64,000 nt of DNA from Nitrospira sp. (GCA_030123625.1 CP126121.1:2024179-2088178), one strand, 5' to 3'. Counted from the stretch's first letter, positions 36,010 through 45,653 are shown. Program-made: numbers and translations. The notes: generated from the sequence alone by a model not told the origin.

Positions 36010-37524
36010 ATGAACATGATGCGAGTTGAAGCGAAACAAGCCCGCGTCGACACCGAAAACACAGAGGCGCTTGTCCTCCTGTTGTGCGAAGGAGAGGGAC
36101 TCTCTAAGGAAGATGGAGGGGTAATTCTCGATCGAGCGCTCGGAGGGGCACTCCGAGCGCTCTTGCAGTCAAAGGAGTTTGACGGAAAGGCCGGTGAGCT
36201 GGTCGTATTTCATACACACGGAAAAATTCCTGCGAAGCGGCTGATTCTTGTCGGTCTTGGGAAGAAACATGAGCTGAACTTGGATCAGATTCGACAAGCG
36301 ATGGGGCATGCCGCCAAACGGGTTCGCCATGCCAAATGCGGCGTCTTTACGGTGGTGTTGCCGAGCGTCGTACCCCATGAGACCTCGCTGATTGACATGG
36401 GCCAGACCATGACCGAGGGAGCGATTCTCGGAGGCTATCAATTCACGACGTATCGCAGCGACGCCCCCATGGGCAAAGAAGTGAAGACGATGACCATTCT
36501 GGCTTCCCGGAAAGATCAACTCCGTCAGTTGTCCGAAGGGATTCGTCGCGGTGTCGCGACCGCTGAAGCGACGGTCTTCGTTCGAGATCTCTGCAACCAT
36601 CCGTCCAATGTGATGACACCGACCAGGATCGCCAATGAAGCGAAGACCGTGGCAAAGGAAGTCGGCGTGGATCTCAAAATCCTCGAACAAAAAGAGATGG
36701 AAAAACTCGGGATGGGTGCGTTACTGGGGGTGGCGAAAGGGAGCCACGAACCGCCGAAGTTCATTATTCTCCAGTACCACGGAGCCAAGAAAAAAGCCGA
36801 CCGCCCGATCGTGCTCGTCGGGAAGACGATTACGTTCGACACAGGTGGGATCTCGCTCAAACCGGCGGAGAATATGGAGCAGATGAAGGCCGACATGACC
36901 GGTGGGGCGGAGGTATTGGCCGCGATGCGGGCGGCGGCTCGTCTGAAGTTGCCGCTTAATCTCATCAGCATCCTACCCGCGGCGGAAAATATGCCGGGGG
37001 GACGGGCAATGCGACCCGGTGATGTCGTCAAGACCCTTTCCGGGAAAACGGTGGAGGTGCAGAACACAGACGCTGAGGGCCGCCTGATCCTGTCCGACGG
37101 CCTCGCCTACGCAACCCGATTCAAGCCGGCCGCGCTCATCGATATCGCCACGCTGACGGGAGCTTGCGTCGTCGCCCTGGGTCAGTTCGCGATCGGAATG
37201 TTCGGCACCGATGCGGCGTTGAAAGAAGCGATTCGCAAGGCCGGCCTTCGAGCAGGCGAGCGGGTATGGGAAATGCCGTTGTGGGAAGAATATTTCGAGC
37301 AACTGCGCAGCGATGTGGCCGACATGCGGAACATTGGTGGACGTGGGGGAGGGATGATCACGGCTGCTCTTTTCTTGAGCAAGTTCGTCGGCGACGCCCC
37401 TTGGGTGCATCTCGACATCGCCAGTACCGATTGGAGCGAGCGGGAGCGGGCATACATTCCCAAAGGGCCGACCGGCATCGGGACCAGACTGCTGATTCAG
37501 TTCCTTATCGATCGCTCTCTGTAG
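36010..37524 (+). CDS. pepA: leucyl aminopeptidase (M17)
   Basis: A dizinc cytosolic aminopeptidase that removes N-terminal residues from peptides. The 504-residue protein shows the metal and catalytic segments VGKTITFDTGGISLKP, MKADMTGGAEV and the M17 signature NTDAEGRLILSDGLAYA, with the active-site Arg in that motif. The ATG at 36010 is preceded by AAGGAG at 35998-36003; an upstream TTG at 35986 was discarded. nagZ follows after 20 bp on the same strand. Confidence 0.96.
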   Translation: MNMMRVEAKQARVDTENTEALVLLLCEGEGLSKEDGGVILDRALGGALRALLQSKEFDGKAGELVVFHTHGKIPAKRLILVGLGKKHELNLDQIRQAMGHAAKRVRHAKCGVFTVVLPSVVPHETSLIDMGQTMTEGAILGGYQFTTYRSDAPMGKEVKTMTILASRKDQLRQLSEGIRRGVATAEATVFVRDLCNHPSNVMTPTRIANEAKTVAKEVGVDLKILEQKEMEKLGMGALLGVAKGSHEPPKFIILQYHGAKKKADRPIVLVGKTITFDTGGISLKPAENMEQMKADMTGGAEVLAAMRAAARLKLPLNLISILPAAENMPGGRAMRPGDVVKTLSGKTVEVQNTDAEGRLILSDGLAYATRFKPAALIDIATLTGACVVALGQFAIGMFGTDAALKEAIRKAGLRAGERVWEMPLWEEYFEQLRSDVADMRNIGGRGGGMITAALFLSKFVGDAPWVHLDIASTDWSERERAYIPKGPTGIGTRLLIQFLIDRSL

Positions 37525-37544
37525 GCAGGAAAACCGGTTCGAAC

Positions 37545-38642
37545 ATGTCATACAACCAGATCGGCCAACTTTTCATGATAGGGTTCGACGGCACCACCGT
37601 TTCGGCTGAACTCACATCCTTCCTCAGGGAATATAAGCCCGGTGGCGTCATCCTGTTTTCGAGAAATCTCGAATCGATCGCACAGATCATTGAATTGACA
37701 AGCGATCTTCAACGCTGTAGTCCGCACTCTCCCCTCCTTATCTCCATCGATCAAGAAGGCGGACGTGTCTCACGGTTGCCGAAGGACTTTACGATTTTCC
37801 CCCCGTGCGAAGTATTGGGGCAATGCCGCTCTTCGGAACTGGCTTACGCCGCAGCAGCGACGACCGCGAAAGAGCTCAAGGCCGTCGGCATCAACATGAA
37901 TATGTCCCCGGTGTTGGATGTGAACAGCAATCCCGCCAATCCAGTGATCGGCGATCGAGCATTCGGCACGACTCCCGAGGTCGTGTCTGAATTGGGGTTG
38001 GCCACGATGGCAGGTCTCCAAGACAATCGCGTCGTGGCGTGCGGGAAGCATTTTCCCGGTCATGGCGATACCAGCTCGGACTCGCACAAGGAATTGCCCG
38101 TGGTGACGGCGCCGCGCGAGCGACTTGAGCGTATTGAATTTCCACCATTCCGACGTGCGATCGCGAGCGGCGTGGCGACGATGATGACCGCCCATGTTTT
38201 GTATCAGGCTTTGGATGAGAACCGGCCGGCCACCCTGTCTCCGGCGATCATCGGGAGATTTCTTCGTGAGGAGTGGCACTACGACGGTGTCGTGTTGACG
38301 GACGATCTCGAAATGCATGCCATCATCGATCACTACGGCATCGGCGACGCGACGGTACAGGCCATCCAGGCCGGTTGTGACATGCCGTTGATCTGTAAAG
38401 ACCGCAATAGAGCCGTCGCCGCGCTGACTGCCTTTGATAAGGCGGTAGCAAACGGGGACATTTCTGCCGGACGGTTGGCTCAGTCTCTCTCACGTATCCG
38501 TCGCCTGAAAGAACGGTTCCTTCTTCCCTATCGACCCGTGGTGATTTCTGATGCCAGACTCGTGGTGGGCTGCCGAAGCCACAAGGCTCTTTTACGCTCC
38601 ATCGATCAGACGCGAGAACGATTCTCGAAAGCACACCTCTGA
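37545..38642 (+). CDS. nagZ: beta-N-acetylhexosaminidase (GH3)
   Basis: NagZ removes N-acetylglucosamine from cytosolic anhydromuropeptides during wall recycling. The 365-residue protein contains the GH3 signature CGKHFPGHGDTSSDSHKELP, whose Asp-His dyad is the general acid/base, and the nucleophile segment VVLTDDLEMHAI. It has no signal peptide, as expected. The upstream in-frame extension from 37164 overlaps pepA entirely and was excluded. The gene sits 20 bp after pepA, probably cotranscribed. Confidence 0.94.
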   Translation: MSYNQIGQLFMIGFDGTTVSAELTSFLREYKPGGVILFSRNLESIAQIIELTSDLQRCSPHSPLLISIDQEGGRVSRLPKDFTIFPPCEVLGQCRSSELAYAAAATTAKELKAVGINMNMSPVLDVNSNPANPVIGDRAFGTTPEVVSELGLATMAGLQDNRVVACGKHFPGHGDTSSDSHKELPVVTAPRERLERIEFPPFRRAIASGVATMMTAHVLYQALDENRPATLSPAIIGRFLREEWHYDGVVLTDDLEMHAIIDHYGIGDATVQAIQAGCDMPLICKDRNRAVAALTAFDKAVANGDISAGRLAQSLSRIRRLKERFLLPYRPVVISDARLVVGCRSHKALLRSIDQTRERFSKAHL

Positions 38643-38782
38643 CATTTGGAGAATTGGCTTGGGCCCTACCAAGATGGAAGACCTCCTCAATACAGTGAAG
38701 AAGCGAAACCTTAAGCCTCCCACTGAATATCTTGCCCTCTTCTCATCTCTTGTGGCATCATGAACGTCCCTTGGAGGGCCTT

Positions 38783-39247
38783 ATGGCCTCATTGCTTGAG
38801 TATGTTGGATCCGTCCATATTTTCCTTGGGCCCTACCGGGGTAATCCGATCGCTTTGTATTTGCGGAGGACGGAGTCGGGCTGCCAGATCGGACCCAAGG
38901 TTTATCCTTGGAATGATGTCATGGGCGTCGGCGAAACACCGAATAAGGCAGCAGCTGATTTTGAGGAAAAATGGAAAACAAAGGGCTTAACGGCGGACAT
39001 GTATTCGGGTCCTGCTTGGGAAGGAGGCATTAAGCCGGAGAGGCCGGCACCCCCCAAACCGGCTACCACTACACCCAAATCACCTCCTCCCTCCAAGCCC
39101 GCGGTCGCTCCAGGAGAGACCGCGTCCGGATCTCCTACTCCGACTGTTCCCGCCACGAATACCGTTCGAACTGCTACAGTTCCCGTTGAAGAGAATTCTA
39201 CCGTTATACCTGCTTCCGCAACCCGGCCTTCTGGAAAGTCGGACTAG
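38783..39247 (+). CDS. small hypothetical protein with Pro/Thr-rich tail
   Basis: A 154-residue protein of unknown function. The first 75 residues are globular (LEYVGSVHIFLGPYRGNPIA and EKWKTKGLTADMYSGPAWEG). The second half is a low-complexity Pro/Thr/Ala/Ser linker that is probably disordered. The ATG at 38783 is preceded by TTGGAGGGCCTT, a good ribosome site. An earlier in-frame ATG at 38732 lacks one. It stands alone 140 bp after nagZ and is convergent with the permease. Confidence 0.65.
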   Translation: MASLLEYVGSVHIFLGPYRGNPIALYLRRTESGCQIGPKVYPWNDVMGVGETPNKAAADFEEKWKTKGLTADMYSGPAWEGGIKPERPAPPKPATTTPKSPPPSKPAVAPGETASGSPTPTVPATNTVRTATVPVEENSTVIPASATRPSGKSD

Positions 39248-39272
39248 CCTCCATCACGAATTGCTCTCTGAT

Positions 39273-40721
39273 TCATCGTGAATGCGAACCACTGTTGACG
39301 GCCTGTGCGGCTAGTTTGCTGTGTTTGATCCCATAAGCGGCATACATGAGAATGCCAATGATGGTCCATACCCCAAAACGAATCCAGGTTGCCCAAGGCA
39401 AACCAGCCATCAGGTAAAGACATGCCGTTATGCTCAAGATAGGCACGAGAGGCATCAAGGGAATACGAAAGGGTCTGGGCAGATCCGGCTTTGTGTACCG
39501 TAGCAGCAGGACACCAATGCAGACCAACACAAAGGCGAAGAAGGTCCCAATGTTGGTCATATCGGCTGCATCCCCTATCCGAAAGAACGCTGCAAGAATT
39601 GCGACGGCGACACCGGTTAGAATCGTTGCACGATGCGGGGTCCCAAAGGTTGGATGAACCTTGGATAGTCCAGGGCTTAAGAGTTGATCGCGCGACATGG
39701 CAAAGAAGACGCGGATTTGTCCCAGCATCATCACAACCAATACACTGGTAATACCAGCCACAGCCCCGATAGCCACAATAGCGGCCCCCCATTTGAACCC
39801 CACGAGACTCAGCGCTTCGGCCACCGGGGCATGAATGTCAATTTGGGTTGCGGGGACCAGGCCGGTGATTACAGCAGCCACGGAAATATAGAGCACCGTA
39901 CAAACAGCCAGCGAGCCAATGATACCGATCGGAACATCTCGTTGAGGGTTGCGGGCCTCCTCTGCAGCAGTAGAGACGGCATCAAACCCGATATAGGCAA
40001 AGAAAATGATGGCCGCCGCGGCTCGAACGCCCTCGAAGCCGTTGGGCATGAAGGGTTTCCAATTATCGGCGTTGACGGCGGGAGCCCCAACCACGATGAA
40101 AAAAAGAATGACCCCAAGTTTGAGGAGCACGATCAGACCAGCTACGCGGGCACTCTCTTTAATTCCTATCACGAGGAGGAGCGTGACGAGCAATACGATG
40201 ATCGCAGCTGGAAAATTGGCGATACTTCCCTCCGGACCACCCGCCCAATGCGGTGGATTGGTTGCCCAATAGGGCAGTTCCAAACCCGCAAGCTTCAGTA
40301 ATTTGTTGAAATAGCCGGACCAACCGATGGCAACCGCCACGCATGCCACACCGTATTCCAGGATCAGGTTCCACCCCGTGAGCCAGGCAAGAAACTCACC
40401 CAGCGTGGCGTAAGAAAAGGTGTACGCTGACCCCGCAACTGGGATCATCGCTGAAAATTCGGCATAACACAGCGCGGCTAGCGCACAGGTGAAGCCGGAA
40501 AGAATGAAGGAGAGGACGATGCCTGGCCCCGCTCCCGGCCTATGCGCATCGCCGACTATGGCGGTACCGATCAGGACGAAAATGCCGGTCCCGATAATCG
40601 CGCCGATCCCAAGCGCCGTGAGATCCCACGCCGTTAATGTTTTTTTGAGACGATGCTCCGGATGCTCGGCGTCGGCCAGGATTTGATCGATGGGTTTCGT
40701 CCGGAGAAGTCGGCTGCTCAC
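39273..40721 (-). CDS. APC-family amino acid permease (CAT-like)
   Basis: A membrane transporter of 482 residues with about 12-14 helices. The consensus first-helix motif GIGAIIGTGIFVLIG and AGSAYTFSYATLGEFLAWLTGW place it in the cationic amino acid transporter branch of the APC superfamily. FFAYIGFDAVSTAAEEARNP (helix 6 region) is also typical. The substrate cannot be told from sequence. The GTG at 40721 (MSSRLLRTKPIDQILADAE) fits relatives and has an AGAGAG upstream; an ATG at 40784 would add 21 residues without a ribosome site. Confidence 0.88.
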   Translation of the reverse strand: MSSRLLRTKPIDQILADAEHPEHRLKKTLTAWDLTALGIGAIIGTGIFVLIGTAIVGDAHRPGAGPGIVLSFILSGFTCALAALCYAEFSAMIPVAGSAYTFSYATLGEFLAWLTGWNLILEYGVACVAVAIGWSGYFNKLLKLAGLELPYWATNPPHWAGGPEGSIANFPAAIIVLLVTLLLVIGIKESARVAGLIVLLKLGVILFFIVVGAPAVNADNWKPFMPNGFEGVRAAAAIIFFAYIGFDAVSTAAEEARNPQRDVPIGIIGSLAVCTVLYISVAAVITGLVPATQIDIHAPVAEALSLVGFKWGAAIVAIGAVAGITSVLVVMMLGQIRVFFAMSRDQLLSPGLSKVHPTFGTPHRATILTGVAVAILAAFFRIGDAADMTNIGTFFAFVLVCIGVLLLRYTKPDLPRPFRIPLMPLVPILSITACLYLMAGLPWATWIRFGVWTIIGILMYAAYGIKHSKLAAQAVNSGSHSR

Positions 40722-40852
40722 GGTCTCTCTTGAGCTCAGCGTGCAAAAGTTCGTTGCGGTGGGATCAATTGGCGGAAGCTCCATCTGACATCAAAATATA
40801 GCAAGAGACCGGGAGTCTTGTTGATCGTGATTATTAGAACAGTCCAGGGGAA

Positions 40853-41593
40853 TCATGCGTGCGTCCGACAGGCCGCGTGTAGTAGCGCTTCAAATAGCCG
40901 ACGATGGACGGCATGCCGTTCGAACAAGAATTCCGGGTGCCATTGGATTGCGAGTAGAAACCGATGTGCGGGGGATTCAATCGCTTCTATAATCCCATCC
41001 GGTGCCACGGCACTTGTCTTGAGCGACGGAGCGACTGTCTTGACCGATTGGTGGTGAGAACTATTCACCATGAGTTTTTTCCTGGCGACGACCTTGTTCA
41101 AGAGGCTCTTGGGCGCCACGGTCACCGGGTGAGCGACATAAACCGCTTTTGCTTTTTGACGATGATCCAATGCGCCGGGGACTTGTGCCGGAATGTCCTG
41201 ATAGAGACTCCCTCCGCTAGCAACATTCACGGTCTGCATCCCTCCACAGATTCCGAGAAGCGGAAGATCCCGTTTCATTGCTTGATGGACTAACTCCAAT
41301 TCAAAGTCGGCACGGCGCTTACTCACAAGCGGAAATTTGTAGCGCTGCCGCTCTCCATAGAGACGCGGTGGAAGATCCGGTCCGCTGCCGGTGATGAGCA
41401 GCCCATCGACACGGTCAAGAAGCCGTCGTCGAGCGGACGGTTCCGCTACGAAAGGAAGGATCAGAGGAATACCGCCGAGCTCTTCAACGGCCCGAATGTA
41501 GCGAGCCCGCAAGAAGTAGGTCGGCTCATGCCCGCCCATATCCTTCCTGTCACCGGCATTAAAGTCTGGGGTCACGCCAATGACAGGTTTCAT
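40853..41593 (-). CDS. gamma-glutamyl-gamma-aminobutyrate hydrolase-like class I amidotransferase
   Basis: A 246-residue cytosolic hydrolase of the peptidase C26/PuuD type. The nucleophile elbow is LGICGGMQTVNVASGGSLYQ, with Cys at about residue 118, and the catalytic His-Glu pair is in IQWHPE near the C-terminus. The N-terminus MKPVIGVTPDF is typical. The family cleaves gamma-glutamyl bonds, for example in polyamine breakdown, but no other puu gene is nearby, so the substrate is open. It is on the same strand as the permease, 131 bp upstream of it. Confidence 0.86.
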   Translation of the reverse strand: MKPVIGVTPDFNAGDRKDMGGHEPTYFLRARYIRAVEELGGIPLILPFVAEPSARRRLLDRVDGLLITGSGPDLPPRLYGERQRYKFPLVSKRRADFELELVHQAMKRDLPLLGICGGMQTVNVASGGSLYQDIPAQVPGALDHRQKAKAVYVAHPVTVAPKSLLNKVVARKKLMVNSSHHQSVKTVAPSLKTSAVAPDGIIEAIESPAHRFLLAIQWHPEFLFERHAVHRRLFEALLHAACRTHA

Positions 41594-41613
41594 AACTCAA
41601 TTCAATGCGCAGA

Positions 41614-41994
41614 CTAGTTCGCCGGGGCAGGCGTGACCATAGTTCCCTCATTTTCGGCAGCAACACCGAGAAAACGGATTGGACGATCACCACTAAGATG
41701 CTCGGGAAAGATGGCATAGTCTCCGAGAATGCTGGGAACCCAGATACTCTTCGCCGTTGGTTCACTGAATCCCGAAAAAACATAGGCGAGACCGCCGACT
41801 ATTCCACCCCCTATGGCAAATGCCGCTTTAAACGGAAAATACAGAATCGTGGCGACGGCTGACGCAGCTCCCATCCCGGCTCCGGAATAGGTTCCTTGCT
41901 GCGCCTCAGCGGATGACGACTGACTCCAAGCAGGAGCGACAAGCATCGAACAGTAAGTGATGACAACAATGAGAACCGCGATTGGGAGTCTCAC
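41614..41994 (-). CDS. small exported hypothetical protein
   Basis: A 126-residue protein with a signal peptide (RLPIAVLIVVITYCSMLVAP, cleavage after AWSQ). Next comes a Gly/Ala-rich hydrophobic segment (GMGAASAVATILYFPF and AIGGGIVGGLAYVFSGF) that may insert in a membrane. The GTG at 41994 is chosen because GGAGG lies 8 nt upstream; the longer frame to 42039 lacks a ribosome site. Function is unknown. Confidence 0.65.
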   Translation of the reverse strand: MRLPIAVLIVVITYCSMLVAPAWSQSSSAEAQQGTYSGAGMGAASAVATILYFPFKAAFAIGGGIVGGLAYVFSGFSEPTAKSIWVPSILGDYAIFPEHLSGDRPIRFLGVAAENEGTMVTPAPAN

Positions 41995-42113
41995 GTGAAG
42001 CGCCTCCTTCCTTTTCAAATCCACGACGATGGAATGCATGAACGATCATACACGAATCCCGGGATGCGTTATAACAAATTCGCTGCTGAATACAACCCCC
42101 ATGGACCTCGATA

Positions 42114-42602
42114 TTAACAAGATGATGGCACCGAATGATGCGGAGCCAGATCCAACTCTCCCAAGATGTAGGTGAGAATATAGTCTGCGCGATTGCTGGC
42201 CTCCTGATCCAATTCAATCGTCAACTCATCGGTAAGAATTCGCTGATTTTCTTGGGTTAGACCCGCCTGTAATCTGAGATCCAGTTTGCACCAACAAACG
42301 GCTTGTGCAAAGAAATCCCCTATCCGTTCCTGATAGTGAGGACGCTGGTGGGGGTCGAGCGCCATCAGACTCTTCGCTAGTCGATCAGCAAGGCGTATCT
42401 TCTGTCGAAGCCCCGTCAGCTGTTCAGTGCTCACCTCGACAGAAACCTGGATGCCCGCTTTCCAACTTCGTTTTTTCACGTTGAACACACAGGTCAGCAC
42501 GTCGGGTTGTCCCTCAACCGACTCAGGCCCGAAGAAGAACGTGATCCGATAAGATGAGAGGTCACGGGGTGATTGGGGAACCATGGGAAGCCATTGTACC
42601 AT
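42114..42602 (-). CDS. hypothetical protein
   Basis: A 162-residue protein without signal peptide or recognised domain. The central part has a beta-rich segment (SYRITFFFGPESVEGQPDVL) followed by helices (QKIRLADRLAKSLMALD). It may be a small cytosolic protein. The start is uncertain: ATG at 42602 or 42584 are candidates, whereas the full frame to 42668 would overlap the divergent M24 peptidase start. No function is assigned. Confidence 0.6.
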   Translation of the reverse strand: MVQWLPMVPQSPRDLSSYRITFFFGPESVEGQPDVLTCVFNVKKRSWKAGIQVSVEVSTEQLTGLRQKIRLADRLAKSLMALDPHQRPHYQERIGDFFAQAVCWCKLDLRLQAGLTQENQRILTDELTIELDQEASNRADYILTYILGELDLAPHHSVPSSC

Positions 42603-42666
42603 GATTCGCAAGGAGACTTGAGGGTTTGATTGACGGCCCTGTACCCCAGGGATAAGATGGAAACCC

Positions 42667-43869
42667 ATGAGCGATGTAGCCCATCAAATGCGGATCGTTG
42701 CGATCCAAGAAGCACTCGGAGACATGGGCACGTTAGATGGATGGCTTCTCTACGACTTTCGCGGCAGTGATCCGCTCGCCTATCGGGTTTTGCTTCTTGA
42801 TCCGACCCAGCATGTCACTCGGCGCTGGTACTATTGGATCCCTACGTCGGGAGACCCGGTCAAACTCCTTCACAGGATCGAACCACATATGCTGGATGAG
42901 TTACCTGGTCAGGTCCAGCAGTACGTCTCATGGGAACAGCAACGTCTGTTATTGGCCTCCCTGTTGCGAGGTCGCAGACGAATCGCCATGCAGTATTCAC
43001 CGTTCAATGCTGTACCGTATCTGTCCAGAGTTGACGCAGGTACGATCGAGTTGATTCGTAGTTTTGGGATCGATGTGGCGTCATCGGCCGATCTTGTCCA
43101 ACGATTCGAAGCCGTCTGGACGGAGGAGCAACTGGAATCCCATCGATACGCAGTGACCGCCCTCAGAAACATTGTCGAAGAGGCTTTCGCCCACGTGGCG
43201 TCCTGTCTCACCAGTGAACGTCCGCTATCTGAATATGGTCTGCAGCAGTTTATTCTTTCGCGTATTCGCGATGCGGGCATGACGACGTCCAGTGCCCCGA
43301 TTGCAGCTGTTGATGCCCATAGCGCCGATCCACACTATGGGCCGACTGAGTCAGGCTCTTCATTAATCACGCGAGACAATTTGATTCTGATCGATTTATG
43401 GGCGAAACAAACGGCACCGGGCTCGGTCTATGGGGATATCACTTGGACAGGCTATACCGGTATGCAAGTACCGGCAAAGCAGCGCATGATCTTTGAGCAT
43501 GTTCGACGCGGACGCGATGCCGCGCTGTCGTTTGTCCAGGATCAGGTGTCTACAGGCCGATTTCCTTGCGGATGGGAAGTCGATGATGTCTGCCGTAATA
43601 CGATTCGAGCAGCGGGCTACGGCGACTTCTTCATTCATCGGACCGGCCACTCGATCGGTGAGGAAGTCCATGGTAATGGAGCTAATATCGACAACCTAGA
43701 AACCCAGGACAGTCGTCGGCTCCTGCCGAGAACCTGCTTTTCTATCGAACCGGGGATCTACCTGCCGGAAGAGTTTGGGATCAGGAGTGAGATTGACGTT
43801 TATATATCGGATCGAGAAGCCGTCGTGCATGGCTTACCACTTCAAACCGAAATCATGTCTCTTCTCTGA
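42667..43869 (+). CDS. M24-family metallopeptidase (Xaa-Pro peptidase-like)
   Basis: A 400-residue pita-bread peptidase. The N-terminal creatinase-like domain covers about residues 1-150. The C-terminal catalytic domain shows the five metal ligands: Asp in LILIDLWAK, Asp in YGDITWTG, His in HRTGHSIGEEVHGNG, Glu in FSIEPGIYLPE and Glu in GIRSEIDVYI. It likely cleaves the residue before a proline in peptides, but bonds outside that class are possible. The gene stands alone, divergent from the hypothetical at 42114. Confidence 0.88.
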   Translation: MSDVAHQMRIVAIQEALGDMGTLDGWLLYDFRGSDPLAYRVLLLDPTQHVTRRWYYWIPTSGDPVKLLHRIEPHMLDELPGQVQQYVSWEQQRLLLASLLRGRRRIAMQYSPFNAVPYLSRVDAGTIELIRSFGIDVASSADLVQRFEAVWTEEQLESHRYAVTALRNIVEEAFAHVASCLTSERPLSEYGLQQFILSRIRDAGMTTSSAPIAAVDAHSADPHYGPTESGSSLITRDNLILIDLWAKQTAPGSVYGDITWTGYTGMQVPAKQRMIFEHVRRGRDAALSFVQDQVSTGRFPCGWEVDDVCRNTIRAAGYGDFFIHRTGHSIGEEVHGNGANIDNLETQDSRRLLPRTCFSIEPGIYLPEEFGIRSEIDVYISDREAVVHGLPLQTEIMSLL

Positions 43870-43904
43870 CCCTCCATAATCTGAACATTCTGTTCTGTCC
43901 TTTC

Positions 43905-43934
43905 TTGACACCATGTCTGAGGGGCGGCTAGATT
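43905..43934 (+). promoter_or_regulatory. candidate promoter of tatA
   Basis: TTGACA (43905-43910) is followed after 18 bp by TAGATT (43929-43934), 42 bp before the tatA ATG. The -35 is perfect and the -10 keeps the TA and final T. Confidence 0.5.
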
Positions 43935-43976
43935 CATTCATCCGGCAGGATACTTCCGGTTCATGCGAGGCCGTCC

Positions 43977-44768
43977 ATGTTCGGCACAATGGGTTTCTCT
44001 GAACTCATTATCATTCTAGTCATCGTGCTGATTATTTTTGGAGCGGGCCGTCTTCCGCAGATAGGAGAAGGTGTTGGCAAGGCATTGAAAGGATTTAGAA
44101 AAGAAGTCAATGAAGCGCCCCAACCCACTTCAGATCAGGCCGAACCAGATCAGCCACAAGCCATTCGGACTCCGGCATCTATTGCAGCGCCACCGGCTCC
44201 GATTGCAGAATCATCGTCAGTAACAACTAGGCCGAACATTCCCTATGGCCCTGGTCCGGAACTGACGCCCGGCACGACCGCCTCGTTACTGTACAATACA
44301 GGCCTTCAGGCCCCACCAATATCGGCTCCTTCCCAAAATCAAGCATCGGCATCAGCCTCCAACCCGGTATCGATGGAGGAGCGAGCTGCAGAGCCTCCTC
44401 CGAGGGCTCACGCTTCGTATCCGCCTTTGCCGGCTGGTTCCCAAGCAAAACCAACGGCTAAACGTCCTTCCGCCATTGTGAACAAAGATGCGGTGGCTCG
44501 TGTACAGGCGCAACAGGCCACGCTCAAAGCCAAAACGCTGCAATCAGCAGCGACGGTATCCCCCGATGACCTGCAGCATCTCGGTGAAGGCTTAGGAGAA
44601 GTCGTGAGAACGTTCCGACAAGCCGTAACCGATGTCCGCAATAGCGTCGATCCTCAAATGTGTACGATTCAGGCCGAAATGGATGCGGCCAAAAAAGAAA
44701 TCCAACAATCCATCGAAGCGGCTCAAGAACTCCCATCGGTCCAAGAGGACCCTCAGAAATCAGCATGA
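43977..44768 (+). CDS. tatA: Sec-independent translocase TatA/TatB-family protein with long C-terminal extension
   Basis: A 263-residue protein, about three times longer than ordinary TatA. The N-terminus has the single membrane helix (SELIIILVIVLIIFGAGRLP) and the amphipathic helix QIGEGVGKALKGFRKEVNEA, as in TatA. A Pro/Ala/Ser-rich region of about 150 residues follows. Near the C-terminus, LQHLGEGLGEVVRTFRQAVT repeats the pattern of the amphipathic helix without a membrane segment, then a charged helix (MDAAKKEIQQSIEAAQE). Tat systems export folded proteins. No tatC lies in the window, so partner genes are elsewhere. GAGG lies 7 nt upstream of the ATG. Confidence 0.85.
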   Translation: MFGTMGFSELIIILVIVLIIFGAGRLPQIGEGVGKALKGFRKEVNEAPQPTSDQAEPDQPQAIRTPASIAAPPAPIAESSSVTTRPNIPYGPGPELTPGTTASLLYNTGLQAPPISAPSQNQASASASNPVSMEERAAEPPPRAHASYPPLPAGSQAKPTAKRPSAIVNKDAVARVQAQQATLKAKTLQSAATVSPDDLQHLGEGLGEVVRTFRQAVTDVRNSVDPQMCTIQAEMDAAKKEIQQSIEAAQELPSVQEDPQKSA

Positions 44769-45134
44769 CTCTCATCCAAACGACTCTCTATTTTTTTCAA
44801 TTCCCTGCAAGCTGACCGGTGAACAGATCATCATTGGGCTCAGTGTGAGCAACGTATCAATGCAGCGGAATCTGTATGAGACCCTCTTTGGCGCCTGTAA
44901 GGTATAGTACTGAATCTAACCCATTGTTTATTAATGAGCCTATCGATGCTTCAGAGAAACGAGTTCGTCAGACAGTGCTATGTCTGCGGCTAAGAGAGGG
45001 ATATAGTCATTTCCAATGAAAGCAATTTAGCAGCGTCGGTTCTTGGAGGACGGATCTATTGTCAACAATATTACAATAGCCCGGTAGAACAACCGTCTGA
45101 CCGTAACATGCTGATCAGGATAAACTCGCTCGTT
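44769..45134 (+). other. intergenic stretch between tatA and PilZ genes
   Basis: The 366 bp between these convergent genes contain no convincing gene. An AT-rich inverted motif (ATTGT, then ACAAT, around 45058-45076) is present but too weak to name. No terminator hairpin with a T-tract was found for either gene. Confidence 0.5.
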
Positions 45135-45653
45135 CTACGCGGGGTTTCGACTTCGGTTCAAGGCCTCAACCAGTCCGACCAATTGCTCCTGTACTTTCTT
45201 ATCCAACTCCACGAACTGAATGCCCATGCCTGGAAACAAAAGATATCGCTCCGGTTTATTGCGGACCCAGGCAACCTTCGCCTTCGCTTTCAATTTATCC
45301 CACGGCCGATCCGGAAGAGCAAATTCAACTGTCAGCTCGGTGCCCGGCCTGAGAGGCGCACCACTCTCAATAAAGAGCCCACCGCCGCCGATTCCTCCCG
45401 TTAGACTGTCGAACTGCTTTCCTTCCGGCGTCGTATACCGGATCTTTAAAGCAAGAGGCGCCCGGGGCTGTGTACGACAGTGGGCGAACCGGTTATCTTC
45501 ACCGCTGACAAGTACTCGTTCAATAATTGCGCCCCATGACATGCTGCCTAAGAGCTGGCCAGAGATGTCATGAACGTTGATCGTCTCTTTCCCAGCGTCA
45601 ACCACGAGAGATTTTCCCTGATGCTCTGCTGTAGAAACGACAGGAAACGTCAT
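45135..45653 (-). CDS. PilZ-domain protein (tandem copy 2)
   Basis: A 172-residue protein with a PilZ-like domain at about residues 60-160. The RxxxR motif expected to bind cyclic di-GMP is present (RTQPRAPL), but the second motif D/NxSxxG is replaced by GGIGGGGLFIES. Binding of the nucleotide is therefore uncertain. It is a paralogue of the neighbouring gene at 45701 (same N-terminal and GGIGGGGLFIES segments), with 47 bp between them on the same strand. A role in motility or envelope regulation is only an inference. Confidence 0.82.
   Translation of the reverse strand: MTFPVVSTAEHQGKSLVVDAGKETINVHDISGQLLGSMSWGAIIERVLVSGEDNRFAHCRTQPRAPLALKIRYTTPEGKQFDSLTGGIGGGGLFIESGAPLRPGTELTVEFALPDRPWDKLKAKAKVAWVRNKPERYLLFPGMGIQFVELDKKVQEQLVGLVEALNRSRNPA

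Noticed and set aside
38551..38763. A 70-codon frame overlapping the nagZ end.
   Set aside because: Begins inside nagZ in another frame, with no ribosome site and no recognisable domain.
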